Source of the DNA: Gallaecimonas mangrovi
GTDB lineage: Bacteria > Pseudomonadota > Gammaproteobacteria > Enterobacterales > Gallaecimonadaceae
DNA length: 64,000 nucleotides
Reading direction: 5' to 3'
Assembly: GCF_003367375.1 (NCBI RefSeq)
Contig: NZ_CP031416.1
Location: 1,247,501 to 1,311,500 of the forward strand
Of the stretch, positions 28,147 through 37,885 are shown piece after piece (within the stretch, counting starts at the first letter, position 1; the number at the start of each line of letters is the position of its first letter). Both the position numbers and the translations under genes were made by a program. The notes below the pieces were generated by a model. That model was not told the origin of the DNA and made no database searches. It worked only from the letters and a program-made list of their open reading frames with translations.

Positions 28147-28163
28147 CCCTCACCGCCATATAA
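28147..28163 (+). repeat. Duplicate of tRNA-Ser 3' end
   Basis: Seventeen bases (CCCTCACCGCCATATAA) repeat exactly the tRNA-Ser 3' end and downstream bases at 27977-27993, 170 bp away. As there, a terminator follows at once. This is either the stub of a lost second tRNA-Ser gene or an attachment-site-like remnant. Confidence 0.75.
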
Positions 28164-28167
28164 AAAC

Positions 28168-28197
28168 AAAAAGCCCGTCCTTGTGACGGGCTTTTTG
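28168..28197 (+). terminator. Terminator after tRNA-Ser remnant
   Basis: AAGCCCGTC/GACGGGCTT stem followed by five T. It follows the duplicated tRNA 3' end with no intact gene before it, so it is probably left over from a lost tRNA gene. Confidence 0.7.
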
Positions 28198-28488
28198 TTT
28201 TTATGCGTGGATAGGTGGATTTGATGAGAACCCTTAGGATTCGACTAAACGGCAGGATAGCCGTTTAGCACCGCTTTAGCGGCCCGTAGGGCGAGCGCCA
28301 GGGAAGGCGCGAGTGGATCCCGCCCGAGCCAGCATCTATCCGCTCGGCTTGTGCATCGCTAAGCAATGCACCGAATCCTCTGGCCAGGGCATCTTTCTAG
28401 TGCTTGCTGCAGCCATCAAAAGCCATTGCTCACAACCGTTGTTCAGCACTAATCTAGTTGGCTTTAGCGCTTAGGGATCGGGAGCTGT
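28198..28488. other. Gene-free interval with short hairpins and repeat copy B
   Basis: No coding frame was supported. It contains small inverted repeats (AAACGGC...GCCGTTT near 28248-28268 and CCGCTTTAGCGG near 28270-28281) and the second copy of the direct repeat at 28341-28410. Such clusters resemble REP-type intergenic repeats, but no known family is recognised. Confidence 0.5.
28341..28410. repeat. 70-bp direct repeat, copy B
   Basis: Second copy of the element at 28036-28106, about 304 bp away, with 46 bp perfectly conserved and more divergence to the right. Confidence 0.8.
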
Positions 28489-28920
28489 ATGCAATATCGG
28501 GCACTTAACATAGATGATTACCCCAAGTTGTTGCAGTTGTGGCAAGCGGCACAGGGGGTAAAGCTGCGCGAGGCTGATAGCGAGCAGGGTATTGCTAAGT
28601 ATTTGGCGCGAAATCCAGGCCTTAGCTTTGTGGCCGAAGACGGTGGCAAGATTGTTGGCAGCATTATGGCCGGCCACGATGGCAAGCGCGGCTATATTCA
28701 GCACCTTGCGGTGCTAACCGAAAGGCAAAAAGCCGGAATTGCCACAAAATTGCTGGCGCTATGCCTTGATGCGTTAAAAGCCGAAGGCATCCTTAAATCG
28801 CACATTCATGTGCTTGGCGACAATGCGTTAGCTAAAGAGTATTGGTCAAACCGGGGTTGGGTTAGGCGTAGCGATATTGAGGTTTATTCCTATATCAATG
28901 GCGCCGGTGAAAACACCTGA
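28489..28920 (+). CDS. GNAT family N-acetyltransferase
   Basis: A 143-residue single-domain acetyltransferase. The acetyl-CoA binding region is LAVLTERQKAGIATKLLALCLDAL (about residues 75-98), a slightly altered R/Q-x-x-G-x-G/A loop. The C-terminal strand includes ALAKEYWSNRGWVRR. The acetyl acceptor is not apparent. It stands alone between a repeat-rich interval and a bidirectional terminator. Confidence 0.85.
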   Translation: MQYRALNIDDYPKLLQLWQAAQGVKLREADSEQGIAKYLARNPGLSFVAEDGGKIVGSIMAGHDGKRGYIQHLAVLTERQKAGIATKLLALCLDALKAEGILKSHIHVLGDNALAKEYWSNRGWVRRSDIEVYSYINGAGENT

Positions 28921-28953
28921 CACGCCAGCCTAAGGCATTGTCGCGAAGGAAAA

Positions 28954-28982
28954 AAAGCCCGTCTGGTGACGGGCTTTTTTAT
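28954..28982. terminator. Bidirectional terminator between GNAT and DUF2938 genes
   Basis: AAGCCCGTC/GACGGGCTT stem with A run on the left and T run on the right, between convergent genes ending at 28920 and 28987. Confidence 0.8.
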
Positions 28983-28986
28983 TAAT

Positions 28987-29472
28987 TTAAGCGGCGTACC
29001 AGAGTGCAAAGCCGTACTGGCCTATGGCAAAGGCGCAGTGGGCAATAATGAGATAAAGGTAAGTTGCTTTCGGGTTAGGGGTATTGCTGGCAAAAAAGCC
29101 GCCGCCCATGGCTGGCATCAGTATGGCAAGCCCGGCCAGGGTGCTCACCACAACACCAATAATAAAAATGGGGAGTACTGTTGGGTGGCTGGCAAAGCCT
29201 GGCCCCCAAAACAGCAACAACATTACGGCATAACCAATACCGATAAGGTAGTGAAAGGCCCAGCCAAGGGCCTTTTCATAAGTGTTAGGCTGCTTGTCGT
29301 TACGGGTGTCGAGCACTAATTTGCCTTGCGCCAAACCGCCTATCCAGCGGCCAACCATGCCCCAGTTGGTGGGGGGAATATCTAACACCTTTTTCACTAA
29401 GGTGACCCACAAATCCAGTACCACGGTTGAACCGATGCCAACGACTAAGCTAAAGCCTATCCAAGTATTCAT
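28987..29472 (-). CDS. DUF2938 family membrane protein
   Basis: A 161-residue inner-membrane protein with four predicted hydrophobic helices (about residues 5-25, 70-90, 98-122 and 138-158). The conserved family segment LDIPPTNWGMVGRWIGGL follows the first helix. It matches DUF2938 (PF11158); its role is unknown. It lies downstream of trxB on the same strand but is separated from it by a terminator. Confidence 0.8.
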   Translation of the reverse strand: MNTWIGFSLVVGIGSTVVLDLWVTLVKKVLDIPPTNWGMVGRWIGGLAQGKLVLDTRNDKQPNTYEKALGWAFHYLIGIGYAVMLLLFWGPGFASHPTVLPIFIIGVVVSTLAGLAILMPAMGGGFFASNTPNPKATYLYLIIAHCAFAIGQYGFALWYAA

Positions 29473-29480
29473 TGTGACTC

Positions 29481-29511
29481 CAAAAACAATAAAGGCCTGC
29501 TAAGCAGGCCT
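29481..29511 (-). terminator. Terminator after trxB
   Basis: On the minus strand a GGCCTGC/GCAGGCC stem with loop TTA is followed by a T-rich tract, just past the trxB stop at 29518. Confidence 0.75.
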
Positions 29512-29517
29512 ACGTTA

Positions 29518-30790
<1,273 letters not shown>

Positions 30791-30815
30791 AAATATTCCT
30801 CTTAATTAATGGTAT

Positions 30816-32012
30816 TTAGGCAGTTTCACGGGCAATGGCGGCTTGGCTGGCGTGGTGGCGTTTATCCCAATAGCCACTTATCAGCACCAGCACCACGCTC
30901 AAGGCCACCACCAGTGCGGAGGCAGCGCCTGTGGCCAGCAGGCCAAAGTGGGCAACCACCAAACCTCCGGCCCAAGCCCCAAGGGCAATACCGGCGTTAA
31001 AGGCGGAGATGTTCATACTGGAGGAGGCATCAACGGACTGCGGAGCATGTGTCTCGGCTTGCTGTACTACATAGAGCTGCAATACCGGAATGCTGCCAAA
31101 GGCCATGGCGCCCCACACCATAATCAGCGGTACCATCAGGTAAGGATTGGGGGCGGCGGTACTGACGAGTGCGAGCACCACGCTGAGGGTGACAAACATT
31201 GCCACCAGCGCTTTGATGGGGCCTTTTTTGTCGGCCAGCTTGGCGCAATAGATATTGCCAAGGGTGACAGCAACACCGTAAATCACCAACACAGCGCTGA
31301 CACTGGCTTGGCTAAAACCGGTTACTTTTTGCAGGATTTCAGAAAGATAAGTGTAAGCAATAAAGGCGCCGCCATAACCTAAACAGGTGATCACAAACAC
31401 CAGCATCATGCGCGGCACGGCAATAACGCTAAGTTGTTTTACCAAGCCTGCCGGTTCGGGGCGTTCAATTTTCTTCGGTAGAAAAATCCACTGTGCAATA
31501 GCCGACGCCAAACCAAGCGCACTGATAAACAGGAAGGCGGCGCGCCAGTTAAAGAGTTCGGTTAGGAAGGTACCAAAGGGCACCCCCGACACCAGCGCAA
31601 CGGTTAGCCCGGTAAACACAATGGCGATAGCCTGGCCCGACTTTTCTTTTGACACCAAGTTGGCTGCCAGCACCGTTGCCATAGAGTAAAAAACCCCTTG
31701 CACGGCACCGGCCAACACACGGCCGACCAACAGCATGGTGTAGCTATCGGCTAACCAAGCAATGAGGTTAGCGGCAACAAACATCACCATTAACCCGACC
31801 GACAGTACGCGGCGGTCCATGCGGCCGGTAAGGGCGGTTAGCAGTGGCGCCGCAACGGCCACCCCCAGCGCATAAAGCGACACCAGTTGCCCGGCGGTAG
31901 GAATGTTCACTCCCATGTCGGTGGCAATAGCAGGTAAGATCCCCACCACCACGAATTCAGCCATTCCAATGGCAAAAGCGGCAGCGGCAAGCGCATATAA
32001 AGCGATAGGCAT
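30816..32012 (-). CDS. MFS transporter (AraJ/DHA1-like efflux protein)
   Basis: A 398-residue transporter with 12 predicted helices. The start MPIALYALAAAAFAIGMAEF and the motif GRMDRRVLSVG after helix 2 are typical of the DHA1 sugar/drug-efflux group (AraJ, YdhP). The substrate is not known. It is divergent from a TetR-family regulator, with the inverted repeat TCATTCCATAA/TTATGGAATGA and back-to-back promoters between them, so it is probably repressed by that regulator. Confidence 0.9.
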   Translation of the reverse strand: MPIALYALAAAAFAIGMAEFVVVGILPAIATDMGVNIPTAGQLVSLYALGVAVAAPLLTALTGRMDRRVLSVGLMVMFVAANLIAWLADSYTMLLVGRVLAGAVQGVFYSMATVLAANLVSKEKSGQAIAIVFTGLTVALVSGVPFGTFLTELFNWRAAFLFISALGLASAIAQWIFLPKKIERPEPAGLVKQLSVIAVPRMMLVFVITCLGYGGAFIAYTYLSEILQKVTGFSQASVSAVLVIYGVAVTLGNIYCAKLADKKGPIKALVAMFVTLSVVLALVSTAAPNPYLMVPLIMVWGAMAFGSIPVLQLYVVQQAETHAPQSVDASSSMNISAFNAGIALGAWAGGLVVAHFGLLATGAASALVVALSVVLVLISGYWDKRHHASQAAIARETA

Positions 32013-32040
32013 GTGTTACGACTCTTAATTTGTGGATTGG

Positions 32041-32100
32041 TCATTCCATAAGTTAAAGATCGCTGTCGCTGTTGTCAATTAATTATGGAATGAGTAGTCT
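32041..32100. promoter_or_regulatory. Divergent promoter with TetR-type operator
   Basis: Arms TCATTCCATAA (32041-32051) and TTATGGAATGA (32083-32093) form a perfect 11-bp inverted repeat with 31-base spacing. Between the MFS and TetR genes, rightward TTGTCA (32072-32077) with TAGTCT (32095-32100), and leftward TTGACA (plus-strand 32073-32078) with TAACTT, both have 17-base spacers. The two -35 boxes overlap almost completely. Each repeat arm lies in the promoter of one gene: the right arm in the tetR spacer, the left arm just after the MFS -10. Confidence 0.6.
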
Positions 32101-32124
32101 TTAAATGTGTGAGGAGGTGCTCAA

Positions 32125-32718
32125 ATGGCTAGAACCGGTCGTCCAAGAGAGTTTGATCGCGACAGTGCGGTCGATGCGGCGATGAATCTTTTTTGGGAAA
32201 AAGGCTTTGAAAGCACATCGTTAGCAGACTTGCGCAAAACCCTCGGTAATTTGTCATCGGCAAGCTTTTACGCAGCCTTCGGCTCAAAGCAGGCGCTTTT
32301 TGAGGAATGTTTAGCTCGCTATACCGAGTCTTGCGGTGCGGTTAGCGCGGTACTGGATAACACCGACATGGCGCCAAAGGCGGCGATGAAGGCGATGTTA
32401 TACGACACCATTAGCGTGCAAACATCGCCGCAGTCACCGGCAGGTTGCATGGCGGTATTGTCTGGCCTTAATTGTTTGGATGAAAACAAAGAGGTTGAAG
32501 CGCTAACACGGCAAGTGCGCCAGCAAACCCGCGACGCCATAGGCCGCTGCGTTGCCCGTGCGGTTGCTGCCAACGCGCTGAAGGGCATCAATGCTGATGC
32601 CTATACCCTGATGCTGGACTGCTTTGTAAAAGGCATTGCCATCGAAGCAAAAGACGGTGCCAGTGAAGCGATGTTAAAAGCGTCGGCAGAGCAATTACTA
32701 CAGCTTTGGCAGGAATGA
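32125..32718 (+). CDS. TetR family transcriptional regulator
   Basis: A 197-residue regulator. The N-terminal helix-turn-helix (about residues 10-55) includes GRPREFDRDSAVDAAMNLFW and SSASFYAAFGSKQALFEE, typical of the AcrR/YcdC-like group. The C-terminal ligand domain (about 75-197) has two Cys (CMAVLSGLNCLD). It is divergent from the MFS gene and has an operator-like inverted repeat in its promoter, so it is likely to control both genes. A terminator follows. Confidence 0.93.
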   Translation: MARTGRPREFDRDSAVDAAMNLFWEKGFESTSLADLRKTLGNLSSASFYAAFGSKQALFEECLARYTESCGAVSAVLDNTDMAPKAAMKAMLYDTISVQTSPQSPAGCMAVLSGLNCLDENKEVEALTRQVRQQTRDAIGRCVARAVAANALKGINADAYTLMLDCFVKGIAIEAKDGASEAMLKASAEQLLQLWQE

Positions 32719-32728
32719 CTCAGGCATA

Positions 32729-32755
32729 AAAAAACGCACCACAAGGTGCGTTTTT
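32729..32755. terminator. Bidirectional terminator between tetR and osmC-family genes
   Basis: AACGCACC/GGTGCGTT stem with loop ACAA, A run on the left and T run on the right, between convergent genes. Confidence 0.8.
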
Positions 32756-32771
32756 AGTCAGCGTCTTTGGC

Positions 32772-33191
32772 TTATTTAATATCGGCTGTCGCTTCAATTT
32801 CAACGCCCGCTTTACGAGCAATATTGCCCACTGCACACATTTTATCGGCGGCGGCGACAATCTCGATGGCCTTGGCTACGGCGTCGGCATCACTGCCATT
32901 TTGCAAGGTGACATGGGCGGTATGGCGAATGGTAAATGTGTCTTTGCCTTCGTCGCCCACGGTATCAACAGACAAGCTTTCAACCGGTAACTTTTTACCT
33001 TCGCTAATTGCTGCCAAGGTGGCTAAAAAGCAGGCCGCAGTAGAGGCCACAAACAGTTCTTTGGGGTTAGTGCCGGTGCCTTTACCACCCAGCGCTGCAG
33101 GAATGGCAACGTCTGCAGAAAAATCATCACCTTTAATATGACCGGTGCCTTTCATGCCACCAGCCCAGTTCAATTCGAGGTTGATACTCAT
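32772..33191 (-). CDS. OsmC/Ohr family peroxide-reducing protein
   Basis: A 139-residue OsmC-fold protein. The two reactive cysteines expected of OsmC/Ohr thiol peroxidases are visible, in STAACFLATLAAI (about residue 54) and AADKMCAVGNIAR (about 118). The TNPKELFVASTAA segment is the family's active-site loop. Members reduce organic hydroperoxides. No OhrR-type regulator is adjacent. Subfamily (Ohr or OsmC) is not certain. Confidence 0.88.
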   Translation of the reverse strand: MSINLELNWAGGMKGTGHIKGDDFSADVAIPAALGGKGTGTNPKELFVASTAACFLATLAAISEGKKLPVESLSVDTVGDEGKDTFTIRHTAHVTLQNGSDADAVAKAIEIVAAADKMCAVGNIARKAGVEIEATADIK

Positions 33192-33547
33192 TTCATACTC
33201 CTGAGCGTTATAAAAAGGGTCATTGAGTGCGCAAGCATCTCGTCATTACGAATTAAAGACTAATCGATCTATAATTAACTTGCAATGACCCTCGCCGCGA
33301 AAAATGCCATCAGTAGTGCCACCGTGCTGGTACGATTTTACCTATAACCATTTGAATTTATTTTAATTGGTATGTGTTGACAGGCGTGCCGTGGCGCTTG
33401 TGTTGCCATCTTGGCGTTCACATTATGAACTGTTGGTTTTCTCGTCACCTCTTTTGATCTCAATCAATGGCTTTCGGTACAACAGGCGCACCCTGAAGAG
33501 GTTGTGTACGCCCCAAAAGGCGGGCGTATGTGTTACGGAGAACCCTG
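33192..33547. other. Gene-free interval before transhydrogenase operon
   Basis: About 355 bp with no supported gene. It should carry the leftward osmC-family promoter and the rightward pnt promoter. A 7-bp stem (TACGCCC 33507-33513 with GGGCGTA 33522-33528) sits 8 bases before the GGAG ribosome site of the first pnt gene and could affect its translation. Confidence 0.4.
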
Positions 33548-34684
33548 ATGCCCATCAACATTGCTGTATTGAAGGAAACCAAGCAGGGCGAGAAACGGGT
33601 GGCGGTTATTCCTGCAACGGCCAGCCGTTTACAAAAACTTGGCGCTACGTTGCTGATTGAAAAAGACGCTGGCCTCAGCGCCACCTTTAGCGACCAAAGC
33701 TATCTTGACTGCACCTTTTCAGCCACTGCCACTGCGGCCGTTAGCGATGCCGATATCGTACTGGCCATTAATCCCCCCTCGGTTGACGTTATTAATGCCA
33801 TGAAGCCCGGCGCGCTGCTGGTGTCGTTTATTTATGCCCAGCAACAACCGGCGCTGATTGACGCTTTGGTGGCGCGCAATATCAGTTGTTTTGCCATGGA
33901 ACGGATCCCGCGCATTAGCCGCGCGCAATCGATGGATGCGCTTTCCAGCCAATCGGCACTGGCCGGCTACTATGCGCCGCTGTTAGGGGCGGTGCAGATG
34001 CCACGCATTCTGCCAATGATGACAACCGCCGTTGGTTCGCTACGCGCCGCCAAAGTGCTGGTGATGGGGCTGGGGGTTGCAGGCTTGTCGGCGCTGGCAA
34101 CGGCTCACCGCTTGGGCGCCGTTACCGAGGGCTATGACGTGCGGCCAGAAACCCGTGAACAAGCCCAGTCATTAGGGGCCAAATTTGTTGATACCGGCAT
34201 TGATGCCAGAGGCGAGGGCGGCTATGCCCGCGAACTGACCGCTGATGAAAAGCAAACCGTTGCCAAGGTCGTCAGCGAGCACATTGCCCAGGCCGACCTC
34301 ATCATTACCACCGCTTCGGTGCCGGGCAAAAAAGCGCCCATTCTTATTACTAAGGCCCAGGTCGAGCAAATGAAACCTGGCGCGGTAATTGTTGATTTAG
34401 GGGCCGAAAGTGGCGGCAACTGCGAAGCCACCGAGCCTGGGCAAACCGTTAGCCTGCAGGGCGTTACTGTTTTGGGGCCGCTGAATATCACCTCGGCACT
34501 GGCGCAGCATGCCAGTGAGCTTTACGCCAAAAACGTCCTGAATTTACTCACCCTTTTTGTCAAAGATGGCGCCATCAACCTCGACCTTGAGGACGACGTT
34601 ATCGCCGGCACCTTGCTCACCCATCAAGGGGCGCGCCGGGATAAACCTTTGTCTGCCAGTAAGGAGACTTCAGATGATGCTTGA
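33548..34684 (+). CDS. pntAA: NAD(P) transhydrogenase subunit alpha part 1 (PntAA)
   Basis: A 378-residue NAD(H)-binding domain I of the proton-translocating transhydrogenase. It starts MPINIAVLKET; the ATG at 33548 has a GGAG site, unlike the in-frame start 18 bases upstream. The AlaDH/PNT fold shows VLVMGLGVAGLSALATAHRLGA (about 170-191) and EGYDVRPETREQAQSLGA. It ends without the membrane helices that E. coli PntA carries; these are in the next gene. It overlaps that gene by 11 bases. Confidence 0.93.
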   Translation: MPINIAVLKETKQGEKRVAVIPATASRLQKLGATLLIEKDAGLSATFSDQSYLDCTFSATATAAVSDADIVLAINPPSVDVINAMKPGALLVSFIYAQQQPALIDALVARNISCFAMERIPRISRAQSMDALSSQSALAGYYAPLLGAVQMPRILPMMTTAVGSLRAAKVLVMGLGVAGLSALATAHRLGAVTEGYDVRPETREQAQSLGAKFVDTGIDARGEGGYARELTADEKQTVAKVVSEHIAQADLIITTASVPGKKAPILITKAQVEQMKPGAVIVDLGAESGGNCEATEPGQTVSLQGVTVLGPLNITSALAQHASELYAKNVLNLLTLFVKDGAINLDLEDDVIAGTLLTHQGARRDKPLSASKETSDDA

Positions 34685-34982
34685 TACGTCCATGACCTGG
34701 CTAATTGCCCTTTATATCTTCATGTTGGCGGCCTTTACCGGTTACGAGGTCATAAGCCGGGTGCCGTCCATTTTGCACACGCCGCTGATGTCTGGCTCTA
34801 ACTTTATCCACGGCATTGTGGTGGTAGGGGCACTGTATACGCTGCTGAGCGCCGACTCCGGTTTTACCCAGTTGCTGGGTTTTATTGCGGTTGCTTTGGG
34901 CGCGGCCAATGCCGCCGGCGGCTATGTGGTGACCGACCGCATGCTGGCGATGTTTAAAACCAGCGATAAAAAGGACCAATGA
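34674..34982 (+). CDS. pntAB: NAD(P) transhydrogenase subunit alpha part 2 (PntAB)
   Basis: A 102-residue inner-membrane protein with three predicted helices (about 8-28, 43-62, 66-88), equal to the C-terminal membrane part of E. coli PntA. It begins at tandem ATGs at 34674 and 34677 after GGAGACTT, inside the end of pntAA. With PntAA and PntB it forms the three-subunit transhydrogenase known from Rhodospirillum. Confidence 0.9.
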   Translation: MMLDTSMTWLIALYIFMLAAFTGYEVISRVPSILHTPLMSGSNFIHGIVVVGALYTLLSADSGFTQLLGFIAVALGAANAAGGYVVTDRMLAMFKTSDKKDQ

Positions 34983-34983
34983 C

Positions 34984-36396
34984 ATGTTGACGCAGCATCT
35001 CGAAGGGCTGAGCGGCATAGTGGCAGCGGGCCTTTTTATCTTCGGCTTAAAACGCATGTCGTCACCGGTTACCGCCCTTAAGGGCATTGTGATCGCAGGT
35101 TACGGCATGGTGTTGGCGGTAGCGGCCAGCTTTTTAGTGATAGCGCCGCTGGTAAGCGAGCATCATCAGCGCCTTGGCAGCAACGTGCTGCTGGCGATCA
35201 TTGCCTTGGCGTTAGGGGGCGGTTTGGCCTGGTGGCGAGGCCGCAAAGTAGCGGTGACTGCCATGCCGCAAATGGTGGCGCTTTATAACGGTATGGGCGG
35301 CGGCGCGGCGGCGTTTATTGCGGCAGCTGAACTGGCGTCCGGCAGCGCGCATTCGCCGCTACTGCTTAGTGTTACCGTGATTGGCGCTTTGATTGGCTCG
35401 GTGTCGTTAACCGGTTCTGTTATTGCCTGGGCCAAGCTTGACGGCAAAATCAATAAACCCTGGCGCTTTGCCAGCCAGCGCGTGGTCAACGCCGCAGTTT
35501 TTGCCGTTACCTTACTGTTGGGGCTGGTCAGTGTCAGCAGTTACGGCAGCATCGGTGGCAGTGTTGTTGCGGTACTGTTTTTTATCGGTGCGCTTTGTTT
35601 TGGGGTGTTAATGACCCTGCCTATTGGTGGCGCCGATATGCCAGTGGTGATTTCCCTGTACAACGCTTTTACTGGCTTGGCAGTGGGGCTGGAAGGCTAT
35701 GCCTTGCAAAACCCGGCACTGATGATAGCCGGTATGGTCGTGGGCTCTGCCGGTACCTTGCTCACCGTGCTGATGGCCAAGGCCATGAACCGCTCTTTGG
35801 CCAATGTGCTGTTTTCTAACTTTGGTGACGTTAGCACCAGCAGTGCCAGTGCCGTAACCGGCCAGATGAAAAGCACCGACGCCTCCGACGCCGCCATCAA
35901 CATGCGCTATTGCGCCAGCGTTATCATCGTGCCCGGCTATGGCTTGGCGGTGGCGCAAGCGCAGCAAAAACTCTACGAATTCGTCAAGCTGCTCCAGGCG
36001 GCCGATGTGGATGTGAAATTTGCCATTCACCCGGTTGCCGGACGGATGCCGGGGCACATGAATGTGCTGCTGGCGGAAGCTGGCGTCCCTTACGACATCA
36101 TCTTTGATATGGACGACATTAATGGCGATTTTGCCAATACCGATGTCGCCCTGGTTATCGGTGCTAACGATGTGGTTAACCCCGCCGCCCGCACCGACAA
36201 AGCTTCGCCGATCTATGGAATGCCCATTCTCAACGCCGACCAGGCTCGCCAAATCTATGTGATTAAACGTGGCCAGGGTAAAGGCTATTCCGGAGTTGAG
36301 AACCTTCTGTTTTTCAGCGAGCAATGCAGCATGGTTTATGGCGATGCCCAAGCCGTGCTAACGCAAATGGTCCAGGCCGTTAAAGATCTAGCCTGA
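34984..36396 (+). CDS. pntB: NAD(P) transhydrogenase subunit beta (PntB)
   Basis: A 470-residue protein with about nine N-terminal membrane helices (residues 1-260) and a C-terminal NADP(H)-binding domain. The nucleotide motif is VPGYGLAVAQAQQ (about 313-325), and GANDVVNPAA lies near residue 392. It completes the pump that couples hydride transfer from NADH to NADP+ with proton entry. It follows pntAB by 1 base. Confidence 0.96.
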   Translation: MLTQHLEGLSGIVAAGLFIFGLKRMSSPVTALKGIVIAGYGMVLAVAASFLVIAPLVSEHHQRLGSNVLLAIIALALGGGLAWWRGRKVAVTAMPQMVALYNGMGGGAAAFIAAAELASGSAHSPLLLSVTVIGALIGSVSLTGSVIAWAKLDGKINKPWRFASQRVVNAAVFAVTLLLGLVSVSSYGSIGGSVVAVLFFIGALCFGVLMTLPIGGADMPVVISLYNAFTGLAVGLEGYALQNPALMIAGMVVGSAGTLLTVLMAKAMNRSLANVLFSNFGDVSTSSASAVTGQMKSTDASDAAINMRYCASVIIVPGYGLAVAQAQQKLYEFVKLLQAADVDVKFAIHPVAGRMPGHMNVLLAEAGVPYDIIFDMDDINGDFANTDVALVIGANDVVNPAARTDKASPIYGMPILNADQARQIYVIKRGQGKGYSGVENLLFFSEQCSMVYGDAQAVLTQMVQAVKDLA

Positions 36397-36439
36397 CTGT
36401 CGAAAAAAGCATGATTTCACCACCGAATGGAGAATCGAA

Positions 36440-37831
36440 ATGGCTTACGCGACTACTAATCCCTACACCGGCGAAACGGTTGCCACTTTTAATGATGCAA
36501 CAGACGAAGAGGTGAACAGCGCCCTTGATAATGCCCACAATGCCTTCTTAGCGTGGCGGGACACTCCCTTTTCTGAACGGGGCCGCATCTTGCAAAACGC
36601 CGCCGACATTCTGCGCCGCAACAGCGAGCACTATGCCAAATTGTTAACCTTGGAAATGGGTAAACTGTTTTCTGAAGCTAAAGCCGAAGTGGAGTTGTCG
36701 GCGAAAATTTTTGAATACTATGTCCACAACGCCGAAGCCTTGTTAAAACCGCAAATGTTACCGGTGGCCGACCCGGCCGAAGGCGAAGCGCAACTGGTAT
36801 GCGAACCCCTTGGGGTGCTGCTGGCCATTGAGCCTTGGAACTTCCCTTACTACCAAATAGCCCGCATTTTGGCGCCGCAACTGTCTGCCGGTAACACCCT
36901 GCTGCTCAAACACGCCTCAAACGTGCCGCAAAGTGCTGCCGCCTTTGAAACCCTGATGAGCGAAGCGGGCTTGCCGAAAGGGGCCTTTAAAAACCTCTAT
37001 GCCACTCGCAGCCAAATTAACACCATTATCAACGACCCCAGAGTGCACGGTGTTGCCCTGACCGGCTCTGAAGGTGCCGGTGCCGTTGTGGCCGCCGAGG
37101 CCGGCAAAGCCTTGAAAAAATCCACCATGGAACTGGGCGGCGCTGACGCCTTTGTGGTGCTTGCCGACGCCGACCTTGAAAAAACCCTCAACTGGGCGGT
37201 GTTTGGCCGCCACTGGAATGGTGGCCAAGTGTGCGTGTCGTCAAAACGAATGATCATCGTTGATGAAATTTATGACGACTTCCTGGCGGGTTATCGCAAA
37301 AAAGTGGCTGAACTGGTGGCGGGTGACCCCATGGACGCCAACACCACCTTGGCGCCATTGTCTTCACAGCAAGCGGCTGACGACCTGAAAGTACAAATTG
37401 CCAAAGCCGTTGAGCACGGCGCCAAAAAAGAAGAGATCGGCCCCGCCGTTCCGGTAAAAGGCGCCTTTGTGCAGCCCACCATTCTAAGCGACCTTGGCGA
37501 AGACAACCCGGCGCGTTATTGGGAGTTCTTTGGGCCGGTGTCCATGCTGTTTCGTGCCAAAGACGAAGCCGATGCTATTCGTATCGCCAATGACTCACCC
37601 TTTGGCTTGGGCGGCTCAGTCTTTACCCGTGACAGCGCCCATGGTGCCGCCGTTGCCGCCAAAATCTCTACCGGCATGGTGTTTGTGAACCACCCCACCA
37701 AAGTGGAAGCCGACCTGCCATTTGGCGGTATTCGCCGCTCAGGCTACGGCCGCGAATTGTTGGGCCTTGGCCTTAAAGAGTTTGTGAATCACAAACTGAT
37801 TGATGTGGTAGACATCGACGCCCATTTCTAA
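36440..37831 (+). CDS. NAD(P)-dependent aldehyde dehydrogenase (succinate-semialdehyde type)
   Basis: A 463-residue aldehyde dehydrogenase that oxidises an aldehyde to its acid. Catalytic Cys265 lies in GGQVCVSSKR and general base Glu231 in STMELGGADAF. The Asn of EPWNFPYYQ is near residue 135. Closest in style to the YneI/Sad group of succinate-semialdehyde dehydrogenases, but the substrate is not proven. It follows pntB by 43 bp with GGAG before the ATG, probably in one operon. Confidence 0.9.
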   Translation: MAYATTNPYTGETVATFNDATDEEVNSALDNAHNAFLAWRDTPFSERGRILQNAADILRRNSEHYAKLLTLEMGKLFSEAKAEVELSAKIFEYYVHNAEALLKPQMLPVADPAEGEAQLVCEPLGVLLAIEPWNFPYYQIARILAPQLSAGNTLLLKHASNVPQSAAAFETLMSEAGLPKGAFKNLYATRSQINTIINDPRVHGVALTGSEGAGAVVAAEAGKALKKSTMELGGADAFVVLADADLEKTLNWAVFGRHWNGGQVCVSSKRMIIVDEIYDDFLAGYRKKVAELVAGDPMDANTTLAPLSSQQAADDLKVQIAKAVEHGAKKEEIGPAVPVKGAFVQPTILSDLGEDNPARYWEFFGPVSMLFRAKDEADAIRIANDSPFGLGGSVFTRDSAHGAAVAAKISTGMVFVNHPTKVEADLPFGGIRRSGYGRELLGLGLKEFVNHKLIDVVDIDAHF

Positions 37832-37885
37832 TGGGCTCGCGGCGGCAGCATTTTTGCTGTCGCCACCTTGAGAAGGAATTTGATT

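Noticed and set aside
27901-28163. Integrated mobile element at tRNA-Ser
   Set aside because: Only 170 bp lie between the repeated ends, with no integrase; a lost tRNA copy explains it better, so it is reported as a remnant only.
35608-36351. A 247-codon minus-strand frame within pntB
   Set aside because: His/Gly-rich antisense shadow of pntB, whose NADP-binding domain is certain.
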